Source of the DNA: Streptomyces angustmyceticus
GTDB lineage: Bacteria; Actinomycetota; Actinomycetes; Streptomycetales; Streptomycetaceae
Length of the DNA: 64,000 bases
Direction: 5' to 3'
Assembly: GCF_019933235.1 (NCBI RefSeq)
Contig: NZ_CP082945.1
Location: 744,001 to 808,000 of the forward strand
A program made the position numbers and the translations under genes. Shown here piece after piece: positions 16,861 to 28,100 of this stretch. The notes under the pieces are model-generated. The model did no database searches. It was not told the origin of the DNA and saw only the letters and a program-made list of their open reading frames with translations. Positions within the stretch are counted from its first letter, which is position 1, and each line of letters opens with the position of its first letter.

Positions 16861-17742
16861 TCAGCGGACATCGTGGACCGTGCGCCAGCGGCTTGGAGAC
16901 AGTCCGGCCTGGCGTTGGAAGAACGTGCTGAAGTTCGCGGCGTCGTGGAAGCCGAGGTGCTCGGCGCACCGCGCGGCGGGGAGGTCGGTGTGTGCGAGCA
17001 GGCGTTTGGCCTCCAGCAGGATGCGTTGGTCGAGGAACTGCTTGGCGCCCAGGCCGGTCGCCGCGCGGGTTGCCCGGGTGAGGGTGCGCGGGTCGTAGCC
17101 GAGAGCGGCGGCGTACTCGCGTACGTGGTGGTGCCGGGTGAACTGTTGCTCCACCGCGACGCGGTAGCGGTGGAAGACGGTGTGTTCGTGGGGCTCGTCG
17201 GCCGGGGGCTCGGGCGTATCGGTGGGCAGGACGCGCAGCACCAGGGCTGAGAGAAGGTGGGCGAGTAGCGGTGGCGAGGCCAGTCGTGGGTTCGCCACCG
17301 CGGCCGTGTACTCGTGCCGTAGGTGGTCCGCCGCCAGCAGGGCTAACTCCCATGATTCTGCGTCTAGTTGCCAGCAGGTCGGGCCGAAGGTGTCCCCTGC
17401 CGCTTGCACGACGGGGCCCGGGGTGGGCGGGAAGCTCTGTGTGAAGAGGAACAGGGGGCCTTCCAGGTCGTCGACGTCGGTCCAGCGGTGCACCACACCC
17501 GGACGGATCCAGACGACGGTCCGTTCCCGCAGGGGGTGATCGACGAAGTCGGCGGTGTGGTGTCCTCCGCCCGACCGCACCAGGGCCATGACGTGGAAGT
17601 CCGGGCGCTGCGGGCGGGTTCGCCGGCGGCTGGGGTCCATGCGGCGCAGTCGCGCGAAGCTGAGGACCTCGACGTCGAACTCCGCCCGGGGAGCCGGGGC
17701 GTAGTGCAGTTGCCTGATCCCGGGAAGCTGACCGCTTTTCAC
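16861..17742 (-). CDS. AraC-family transcriptional regulator
   Basis: A 293-residue protein: an N-terminal cupin-like sensor (PDFHVMALVRSGGGHHTADF, then VVWIRPGVVHRW) and a C-terminal double helix-turn-helix (HVREYAAALGYDPRTLTRAT and AARCAEHLGFHDAANFSTFF, ending SPSRWR). The ligand is unknown. Codon 133 is TTA (17344-17346), so bldA control is likely. It is divergent from an alpha/beta hydrolase gene with a 138-base shared promoter region, so that hydrolase is the most likely target. Confidence 0.92.
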   Translation of the reverse strand: MKSGQLPGIRQLHYAPAPRAEFDVEVLSFARLRRMDPSRRRTRPQRPDFHVMALVRSGGGHHTADFVDHPLRERTVVWIRPGVVHRWTDVDDLEGPLFLFTQSFPPTPGPVVQAAGDTFGPTCWQLDAESWELALLAADHLRHEYTAAVANPRLASPPLLAHLLSALVLRVLPTDTPEPPADEPHEHTVFHRYRVAVEQQFTRHHHVREYAAALGYDPRTLTRATRAATGLGAKQFLDQRILLEAKRLLAHTDLPAARCAEHLGFHDAANFSTFFQRQAGLSPSRWRTVHDVR

Positions 17743-17880
17743 AAGAAGCTCGCACCTTTCGACCGGGTCCGCGCTGCGGGGCGTCGGTAGCGTCGCTGTC
17801 GTAACTGCTGTTCAGCGCCGCGAAGTCGGGCCGCAGCGGTTCTTCGTCCACCGCTTTCGCGAGGCAACTCAGAGGTTTCC

Positions 17881-18687
17881 ATGACGACGGTATCCGCAAT
17901 CCACCAGGTGCTCGTGGCAGAGGGCTCGATCGAGGTCCGCCGGCAGGGGCGGTGCGGGCCCACGTTGGTGTTCGTGCATTACTGGGGCGGGTCCGCCGGT
18001 ACGTGGGACGCGGTCGTGGAGCGGCTCCCGGCTGATCGGGACACGGTCCGCTTCGACCAGCGCGGCTGGGGCCTGTCGCGGGCACTGCCCGGCCCCTACG
18101 GGCTGGAGCAGCTCGCCGACGATCTCCTCGCCATCGTCGAGGGGCTGGGCCTGCGGACGTTCGTCCTCGTCGGGCACTCGATGGGCGGCAAGGTGAGTCT
18201 GCTCGCCGCCGCCCGCCGGCCCGCGGGCCTGGTGGGGGTGGTGCTGCTGGCCCCGGCGCCGCCGGAGCCGCCTGTCGCCGTGACCGCCGAGTACCGGAAC
18301 TCCCTCTCCCACGCCTACGATTCGGCGCGGTCCGTCGGGGCTGCGCTCGACCACGCCCTCACCGCGACGCCGCTGACGGGGGACGTCCGGAGCGCCGTCG
18401 TGCGGGACAGTCTGAACAGCGGCGAGGACGCGCGGCTGGAGTGGCCGTTGCGGGGCATCGCCGCGGACGTGACGGACGCCGCCAGGGCGGTGGACGTTCC
18501 CGTTCTCGTCCTGGCCGGCGAGCACGACCAGGTCGAACCGCCGCACGTCCTGCGCCGCCATCTCCTGCCCAGCGTCCCCCGGGCCCGGTTCGCCATCGTC
18601 CCGGCCGGCGGGCACCTGCTCCCTCTGGAGACTCCCGCCGAAGTCGCGGCGGCACTGGAGGACTTCAGCGCCGGTCTGGGCTGCTGA
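17881..18687 (+). CDS. Alpha/beta hydrolase, esterase/peroxidase-like
   Basis: A 268-residue hydrolase with oxyanion loop VFVHYWGGSAGTW, nucleophile elbow GHSMGG, acid in LAGEHDQVEP and catalytic His in GGHLLPLE. The VHYWGGS loop and overall pattern resemble cofactor-free haloperoxidase/esterase relatives. No signal peptide. It is divergent from the AraC gene, and probably controlled by it. Substrate unknown. Confidence 0.88.
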   Translation: MTTVSAIHQVLVAEGSIEVRRQGRCGPTLVFVHYWGGSAGTWDAVVERLPADRDTVRFDQRGWGLSRALPGPYGLEQLADDLLAIVEGLGLRTFVLVGHSMGGKVSLLAAARRPAGLVGVVLLAPAPPEPPVAVTAEYRNSLSHAYDSARSVGAALDHALTATPLTGDVRSAVVRDSLNSGEDARLEWPLRGIAADVTDAARAVDVPVLVLAGEHDQVEPPHVLRRHLLPSVPRARFAIVPAGGHLLPLETPAEVAAALEDFSAGLGC

Positions 18688-19180
18688 TCCCCTCCCCCGG
18701 CCGCCCGTTGCCTCGCGCGCCCGCAGGTAGCGGCTGTGCGTCCGCGTGCCGCGTCGCGCGATCGGCCTTTCGGGTGAGGTCGTAGGCGGAGTGTTGCCTT
18801 TGCCGTCACCGGAATGGGTTACTGAATCCGTCCGATTCCGGTGGGCCGCCCATCCTTTCCGGGGGAGCGGAAGGCGTCCTGCCCTTCTCGGAGCCTCGTC
18901 ATGACGAGGCGGCCGCGCGCGCTCCTCCGTTGAGGCATGCAGGTCACGGCCGTGTCGGCGCCGCAGTGTGCGCCGCATGGTGCGACCGGCCCGCGAGCTG
19001 GCCTGGAGCCCTCATGCATGCAGTCCGTGCCGTCCGCACCGTGCACCTCACCGGCCCGCGTCACGCGGGCGCCCGAGGGGGCCCGCTCCCGCCACGGCCC
19101 GCCGCGTCTCCCCTGGTGCGCTGCCCGGCCGGAGCCGTCGATGCGGCCGGCAAAGCCACGACGCGAGCGAGGGCGGTCTC
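18688..19180. other. Upstream region of the giant repeat-protein gene
   Basis: About 490 bases with no supported gene. It holds an inverted repeat with 9-base arms CACCGGAAT / ATTCCGGTG (18807-18815 and 18835-18843) and a perfect 18-base palindrome at 18893-18910. Together these look like regulator-binding sites for the gene that starts at 19181. Confidence 0.5.
18893..18910. promoter_or_regulatory. Perfect 18-bp palindrome, likely operator
   Basis: GCCTCGTCATGACGAGGC reads the same on both strands without a loop. It is too tightly symmetrical for a hairpin and fits a dimeric regulator such as a TetR or GntR protein. It lies 270 bases before the giant gene; no candidate regulator gene is adjacent. 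Confidence 0.55.
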
Positions 19181-22100
19181 ATGCTGACACCGGAGCACCC
19201 CAACGGGCCTTTTCTGATCACCGATCGCGACGGGAACTGCATCGCCGTCATCGACCCGGCCTCCCGCAAGGTCGTGCCCACCCTGAGCGCCCCGGTCCCG
19301 CTCGTGGCCCGTGGGGCGGGGGACGAACTGGTGCTCCGCACCTCGGTGGACCGCACGGACCTGCCGAGGGCGCTCGACAGCAACACGCTGCTGCACGCCC
19401 TGCCCGGCGCGCTGGCCCGGACGGCCGTCGCACCGCGGCTGCTGCGGCGGTCCGAGCTGACCGGGCCTGCCGGCTTCGCCGGACGGGCCGACGTGCCCGG
19501 GCTGTTGAGTCTCTCCGGGATCTTCCCCGACCAGGGGTCCTACAGCGGCGGCACCCTGGTGACCATCGTCGGGCGGCACTTCACCGGCGCCACCTCGGTG
19601 TACTTCGGCTCCCGGCAGGCGGCGAGCTTCTCCGTCCTCGACGACCGGACCATCGTCGCGGTCACCCCGGCGGGCAACGGGGCGGTCCCGGTCACCGTCA
19701 CCACCCCCGGCGGCAGCGCCCGCGTCGGATACTTCTTCTACCTGTACTGGCCCAGTATTTCGCGGCTCATCCCCTCGGCCGGTCCGGTCGGCGGGGGCAA
19801 TGTGGTGGAGCTGGTGGGCGCCAACCTGAGCACCGCGCTGCTGGTGCACTTCGGTGACGCGATCGCCTTCCCCACCGCGGTCTCCGAGGGGCAGCTGCTG
19901 GTGACCGCTCCCCCCGTCGCGGGGCCCGGTACCGTCCCGGTCTACGTCACCACCATCGGCGGGGTGAGCAACCAACTGCCCTACACCTACGCCGCGGCGC
20001 CGTCGGTGAACAGTGTCAGCCCGGCCACCGGGCCGATCGCGGGCGGCACCACCCTGGTGGTGCGGGGCACCGGTCTCGGCCGGGTCACCGCCGTCACCGT
20101 CGGCGGTGTGCCCGCGGTGTCCTTCCGCGCGTACTCCGACACCCTGCTGGTGGTGGTGACGCCGCCGGGGGCGCCGGGTCCGGCCGACCTCGTCATCACC
20201 ACCCCGGGCGGCAGCGTGACCGTGTCCGGCGGCTTCGGCTACCAGGCGCCCACGCAGACGGCCGTCAGCTCCGCGCCCGACCCCTCCGTCGTGGGCGAAG
20301 CGGTGGCCTTCACCGCCGTGGTGACGGGTGTTCCGCCCACCACCGGCACCCCGACGGGCACCGTCACCTTCGACTTCGGGGACGGCTCGGCACCCGTGCC
20401 GGCGGCCCTCACCGACGGCGCGGCGACGGTCAGCCATGTCTACACCGCCCCGTCCGGGACACCGTACGAGGTCTCCGTCTCCTACGGCGGCGATGTCTTC
20501 TTCGTCCCGTCCAGCGGGACGGACACCCAGGTGGTCGGGGCGGCCTCGACCACCACCACCGTGCAGGTCTCCCCCGACCCCTCGCTGGCCGGGCAGGGCG
20601 TCACCCTCGTCGCGCGGGTCGCACCCGTACCGCCGGGGGACGGGGCGCCGACCGGCACCGTCACCTTCGACTTCGGCGACGGCACCCCCACCGTCACCGC
20701 CCCGCTGACCGGTGGTGCCGCCACGGTCACCCACGCCTATGACGACGCCGCCGAAGACCCCTACACGATCACCGCCGCCTACAGCGGGGATGGCAACTTC
20801 ACCGCCTCGACGGGGACCGACACCCAGACCGTCCAACAGGCCGCCTCCAACACGGACCTGAGCCTCGCGCCGAACCCCTCGGTGGCCGGCCAGCCGGTGA
20901 CCGCCACCGCGACGGTCATCACCGTCCCGCCGGGCGCCGGCAGCCCGACCGGCACCGTCACCTTCGACTTCGGCGACGGCACCGCGCCGGTCACCGTCCC
21001 CCTCACCGGCGGGACGGCGGCCGTGGACCACGCCTACGCCGACGCGGCCGCGACCTCGTACACCGTCACCGCCACCTACAACGGCGACGGCAACATCGCC
21101 CCGTCCACGGAGACGGCGGCACTGACGGTGGGTCAGGCCGCGTCCGCGACGGCCGTGACCGCCTCGCCCTCCCCCGCGGCGGTGGGCGAGCCGGTGACGT
21201 TCGGGGCGACGGTCACCACCGTCCCGCCGGGGGCCGGCACCCCGACCGGCACCGTCACCTTCGACTTCGGCGACGGCACGACGCCGGTCACCGTGGCCCT
21301 CACCGACGGGGCCGCCGCCACCTCGCACACCTACACCGGCGCCGCGCAGAGCCCCTACACGGTCACCGTCACCTACAGCGGCGACGCCGACACCATCGCG
21401 TCCGTGGGGACCTTCAGCCAGACCGTGCAGCCGGCCGACACCACCACCGCCGTGGTCTCCGCGCCCGACCCCTCCACGGTGGGGCAGGAGGTGACGTTCA
21501 GTGCGACGGTCACCACCGTCCCGCCCGGGGCCGGCACCCCGACCGGCACCGTCACCTTCGACTTCGGCGACGGCACCCCCACCGTCACCGCGGCCCTCAC
21601 CGGCGGCACCGCGGAGGCCACCCACATCTACACCGACGCGGCCGAAGACCCCTATCCGGTGACGGCCACCTACAACGGCGGCGCCGACTTCACCGCGTCC
21701 ACCGGCACCGGGGCCCAGACCGTGCAGCCGGCCGACACCGTCACCGCCCTGACCTCGACGCCCGATCCGTCCACGGTGGGGCAGTCGACGACCTTCGTGG
21801 CCAAGGTCATCCCGGAGTCGCCGGCCGGCGGTTCGCCGACGGGCACCGTGACCTTCGAGTTCAGCGACGACAGCCCGCCGGTGACGGTGCCGGTCGCGGG
21901 CGGCACCGCGACGGTCAGCCACCTCAGCCCGGAGGTGTCGGACAGCCCGTACACGGTCGCCGCGACCTACAGCGGCGACGACAACTTCAACCCCTCGGCC
22001 GGGGCGGACAGTCAGGTGGTCACCCAGGCCGTCTCGACGACGACCGTGAGCACCACCCCGTCCCCCTCGGTGACCGGGCAGTCCGTCACCTTCAGCGCCA

Positions 22101-25100
22101 CCGTGGCGGGCGTCCCGGCGTCCGGGGTCACTCCGACCGGCACCGTCACCTTCGACTTCGGCGACGGCACCGCGCCGGTCACCGTCCCCCTCACCAGCGG
22201 CTCCGCCGGCACCACCCACGTCTACACCAACGCCTCGCAGAGCCCCTACCCGGTCACCGTCACCTACAGCGGAGACACCAACTTCACGGATTCCACCGGA
22301 AGTTCGCTGCACAGCGTCGAGCAGGCCGCCACCGTCACCACGGTCACCGCGGCGCCCGACCCGTCCGTGACCGGCGAGGCCGTGACGGTCACCGTGTCCC
22401 CCGTCGCGCCCGGCGCCGGGGTCCCGACCGGCGAGGCCACCTTCGACTTCGGCGACGGCAGTCCGGTCCTCACCGCCCGGCTCGTCGGCGGCTCGGCCAC
22501 CGTCACCCACGTCTACACCAGCGCCTCCGGCAGCCCCTACACGATCACCGCCCACTACAGCGGGGACGGCGACTTCGCCCCGTCCGACGACACCATCGTG
22601 CACACCGTCGCACCGGCCGCGACCACCACCACGGTGCTCTCGTCGGCCACGCCCGCCGCGGTGGGCCAGACCGTGACCCTGATCGCGCGGGTGACGCCCG
22701 TTCCGCCGGGGGCCGGCACCCCGACGGGGACGGTCACCTTCACCTTCGGGGACGGCTCCCCGACCGTCACCGCGCCGGTCTCCGGCAACCTGGCGACGGT
22801 GACCCACGCGTGGACCAGCACCGCGGGCAGCCCCTACACCGTCACCGCGTCCTACGCCGGGGACGGGGACTTCGCGGCCTCCACCGGAACGGCCGCGCAG
22901 AGCGTGGCGATGAGCGTGTCGACCACCTCGACGACGGTGAGTTCGGCGCCCGACCCGTCCGTGGTCGGCGGGACGGTGACCTTCACCGCGACGGTCGCGG
23001 TCCTCCCGCCCGCCTCGGGCACCCCGACCGGCACCGTCACCTTCGCGTTCGGCGACGGCTCCCCGACGGTCACGGTGCCGCTGACCGGCACCACGGCGAC
23101 CGCCGGCCACGCCTACCCGACCGCCGGCGCCTACTCGGTGACCGCGACCTACAGCGGCGACGCCGACTTCGCGGGGTCGTCCGGGATCGACACCCAGACG
23201 GTCGGCCAGGCCGGTACGACGACCACGCTCGTCTCCGCCTCCGACCCCTCGGTGACCGGCGAACCGGTCACCTTCACGGCCACCGTCGCCTCCGCCGCGG
23301 CCGGCGCCGGCACCCCCACCGGGTACGTCGCCTTCGGCTTCGGCGACGGTTCGGCGGTCGTCCTGGTCCCGGTCGCCGACGGGGCCGCGGTCGCCGTCCA
23401 CGCGTACACCCGCACCGCCGGCAGCCCCTACACCGTCACCGCGGCCTACAACGGCGACGCGAACTTCACCGGTTCCTCGGACACCGACACCCAGACCGTG
23501 AACCCCGCGGCCACCTCCACCGTGGTGATCGCCCAGCCCCAGCCGTCGTCGGCCGGCCAGCCGGTCACCCTGACCGCGTCGATCGCCACGGCGCCCCCGG
23601 CGACGGGCGAGCCGACCGGCACGGTCACCTTCGACTTCGGCGACGGCACCCCGACCGTGACCGCCGACGCGGTGGCGGGACTGGCGACGGTGGTGCACGC
23701 GTACACCACCACGGGCGGCAGCCCCTACACCGTGACGGCCTCCTACAACGGCGACGACGACTTCAGCGCCTCCACCGGCACCACCGCACAGACCGTGGTG
23801 CGGACCGCGACCGCCCTGACGGTCACCACCGGGGGCGGTCCTTCGGTGGTGGGCGAACCGGTGACCGTCGCGGTGACGGCCGCCGCGGTGCCGCCGGGCG
23901 CGGGGGTGCCCGACGGCACGGTCACCGTCGACTTCGGCGACGGCACGGCTCCCACGACGGTGGCGCTGGCCGGCGGGGCCGCCCTTGTCACCCACACCTA
24001 CACCACCAGCCTGGGCAGCCCGTACGCGATCAGCGTCGTCTACAACGGCAGCGGCGACTTCACCACCGCGGCGGCCACCGCCACCCAGACGGTGCTGCCG
24101 GACGCCACGACGACCACGGTGACCGTCGCGCCGGAGCCGTCCGTGGCCGGTCAGCCGGTCACCTTCACCGCGGCGGTGGCGCCGGCGGCTCCGGGTGCCG
24201 GCGCGCCGACCGGCACCATGACGTTCGACTTCGGCGACGGCACCGACCCGGTGGCCGCGCCCGTGGTGGCCGGGGTGGCCACCGCCGCGCACGCCTTCGC
24301 CGGTACCGCCGGCAGCCCCTACACGGTCACCGCCACCTACGGCGGCAACACCGACTTCACCGGCTCGGCCGGCAGCACCGGCCATGTCGTGAACCGGGCG
24401 TCGGCCGACGTGGTGATCACGATGGCGCCCGACACCTCGGTGTCGGGCCAGCCGGTGACCGTGACCGCGACGCTCAGCGCTTCCGCACCGGGCGCCGGCA
24501 CCCCGACCGGCACCGTCACCGTGGACTTCGGCGACGGCACGGCGCCGGTCGCGGTGCCGCTCACCGGCGGGGCCGCGACCGTGACCCACGCCTGGGCCGG
24601 CACCGCCGGCAGCCCGTACGTCGTCACCGTCGCCTACGGCGGGGACGCCGACTTCGGACCCACGTCGGCGACCGGCTCGCACACCGTCACCGCGGCCGCC
24701 AGCACCACCTCCGTCAGCTCCGCGCCGGACCCCGCGGTGCCGGGCCAGCCGGTCACCGTCACCGCGACGATCGCCGCGGTCCCCCCGGGGGCCGGCACCC
24801 CGACCGGAGCCGTCACCTTCGACTTCGGCGACGGCACCCCGCCGGTCACCGCCCCCGTGACGGACGGCACCGCCACCGCCACCCACGCCTGGACCGGGAC
24901 CGCCGGCAGCCCCTACGCCCTGACCACCACCTATCAGGGCGACACCGACTTCGCCCCCTCCAGCTGCACCACCCTCCAGACGGTCGGACCGGGCGCGAGC
25001 ACCACCACCGTCAGCGGTCTGCCCGAGCCGTCGGTGACGGGCGCGCCGGTGACGTTCTTCGCGCGCGTGACGCCGGACGCCCCGGGGGACGGCACCCCGA

Positions 25101-28100
25101 CCGGGACGGTGACCTTCGACTTCGGCGACGGCACCGCGCCGGTGGTCGCGACCGTGTCCCAGGGCCTGGCGACCGCCGTGCACACCTTCACCGGCGCGGC
25201 CGGCCCGTACACGGTGACCGCCGGCTACAGCGGCGACGACGACTTCATCGCCTCGGTGGGGTCCGCGACCCACACCGTGCAGCAGGCGCTGACGACGACG
25301 GTGGTCGACTCGTCGCCGGATCCGTCGGTGTCCGGGCAGGCGGTGGCGGTGACCGCCACGGTCGCGGCGGTGGCGCCGGGCGCCGGGACGCCGACCGGCA
25401 CCGTCACCTTCGACTTCGGCGACGGCTCCGCACCGGTGGCGGTGCAGCTGGCCGGCGGCACCGCCACCGCCCCGCACACCTGGACCGGCACCGTCGGCAG
25501 CCCCTATCCCCTCACCGCCACCTACAGCGGGGACGCGGGATTCTCCGCGTCCGCCGGGACCGGCACCCAGGCCGTCACCACGGCGGCGACCGGCACCACC
25601 CTCACCTCCTCCCCCGACCCCTCGGTGCCGGGCCGGTCGGTCGACCTCACCGCCACCGTGGCGCCCGTCGCCCCCGGGGCGGGCACCCCGACCGGGACCG
25701 TCACCTTCGACTTCGGCGACGGCACCGCACCGGTCACCGTGCCGCTGGCCAACGGCACCGCGACCACGCCCCACACCTGGACCACCACCGCCGGCAGCCC
25801 CTGCTCCCTCACCGCCGCCTACAGCGGGGACGGCGACTTCGACCCGTCCACCGGCAGTGACACCCAGACCGTGGGCCCGGCCACCGCGGCGATGACGCTG
25901 ACCTCGTCCCCGGAACCGTCCACCGCCGGGCAGAACGTCACCTTCACCGCGCGGGTCTCGGCGGTCCCCCCGGGCGCGGGCGCCCCCACCGGGACGGTCA
26001 CCTTCGACTTCGGCGACGGCACCGCACCGGTCACCGCCCCGGTCCTGAGTGGGGTCGCGACCACCGACCACGCCTACGCGACCACGACGGGCAGCCCCTA
26101 CACCGTCACCGCGACCTACAGCGGGGACACCGACTTCACCACCGCCACCGCCACCGCCGCGCACACCGTGACGGCCGCCGCCGTCACCACCGCGACGACG
26201 GTGACCTCCTCGCCCGACCCCACGGTGACCGGCCAGCCGGTGACCGTGACCGCCGTCGTGGCCCCCACGCCGGCCGGCACCGGGGTGCCCACCGGCACCG
26301 TCACCTTCGACTTCGGGGACGGCACGGCGGCCATCACGGCGCCGCTGTCCGGCAGCACCGTGACCGTCGCGCACACCTACACCAGCGCGACCGGCAGCCC
26401 CTACCGCATCACCGCCAACTACAGCGGGGACGCCAACTTCAGCTCCTCGGCGGGCAGCGACACCCAGACCGTGCTGCCGGCGGCGACCACCACCACGCTC
26501 GCCACCGCCCCCGACCCGTCGGTGACCGGCCAGCCGGTGACCCTCACCGCGACGGTGGCGCCGGTCGGTCCGGGGGCCGGCGTGCCGACCGGCTCCGTCA
26601 CCTTCGACTTCGGCGACGGGACCCCGACGGCCTCGGCCTCACTTTCCGGCGGGGTGGCCCGGATCAGCCACGCGTACACCAGCGCGGGCGGTCCGTACAC
26701 GGCGACCGCGAGCTACGAAGGGGACGCCAGCTTCACCGCGTCGAACGGCACCGACACCCAGACCGTCGGCAAGGCCGCCACGACGACCGTCGTGGTCTCC
26801 TCGCCCGACCCCACCGTGGTCGGCCAGCCCACCACCCTCAGCGCCACCGTGGCCGCCCAGGCGCCCGGGGCGGGCACCCCGACCGGGACCGTCACCTTCG
26901 ACTTCGGCGACGGCAGCCCCACGGTGACCGCGCCCCTCAGCAACGGTCTCGCCACCACCACCCACACCTACACCGGCACCGCCGGCAGCCCGTACGCCCT
27001 CACCGGCACCTACAACGGCGACGCCAACTACACGGCGTCGAGCGGCACCGACACCCAGAGCGTCAGCAAGGCCGCCACGACGACCGCCGTGGTCTCCTCG
27101 CCCGACCCCACCGTGGTCGGCCAGCCCACCACCCTCACCGCCACGGTGGCCTCCGTCGCCCCCGGGACGGGCCCCCCGACCGGCACCGTCACCTTCGACT
27201 TCGGCGACGGGACGAGCCCGGCCACGGCCACCCTCTTTGGCGGGGTCGCCACCGTCACCCACACGTTCGCCGGCACCGCCGGCAGCCCGTACACGCTGAC
27301 CGGCACCTACAACGGCGACGCCAACTACACGTCCTCCCACGGTGCCGACACCCAGACGGTCGGCCGGGCGACCACCACGACGTCCCTGGTCTCCGCCCCG
27401 GACCCCGGCGTGGTCGGCCAGCCCATCACCCTCACCGCCACCGTGGCACCGGTCGCCCCCGGGGCGGGCACCCCCACCGGAACCGTCACCTTCACCTTCG
27501 GCGACGGCACCGGCTCCGCCACGGCCACCCTCTCCGGCGGAGTGGCCACCGTCACCCACACCTGGACGACCCGCACCGGCACCCCGTACGCCCTGACGGC
27601 CACCTACAACGGCGACGCCGACTTCACCGCCTCCAGCGGCACCGACACCCAGACCGTCAACAAGGCCGCGACCACCACCACCGTGACCTCCGCCCCCGAC
27701 CCCTCCGTCACCGGCCAGAGCGTCACCCTCACCGCCACCGCCGCACCCGTCGCCCCCGGCGCCGGCACCCCCACCGGCACCGTCACCTTCACCTTCGGCG
27801 ACGGCACCACCGCCACCACCGCCACCCTCTCCGGCGGCACCGCCACCACCACCCACACCTGGACCACCCGCACCGGCAGCCCGTTCCCGATCACCGCCAC
27901 CTACAACGGCGACACCAACTACGCGACATCGAGCGGCACCGACACCCAGACCCTCAGCAAGAGCACGACCACCACCACCGTCACCTCGACCCCGGATCCC
28001 TCCGCGTCCGGGCAGTCGGTCACCATCAGGGCGACGGTGTCCGCCGCGTCCGGCACGCCCACCGGCATCGTCACCTTCACCTTCGGCGACGGCACCGCCT

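Noticed and set aside
22810..25860. A plus-strand open frame of ~1000 codons in another frame inside the giant gene
   Set aside because: Arg/His/Gly-rich composition and repeat periodicity show it is an out-of-frame reading of the Ig-like repeats.
19061..26374. A minus-strand open frame of more than 2400 codons opposite the giant repeat gene
   Set aside because: It is a shadow of the repeat-coding strand: Gly/Arg/Asp/His-rich, periodic with the repeats, no start signal and no domain. GC-rich repeats keep several frames open.
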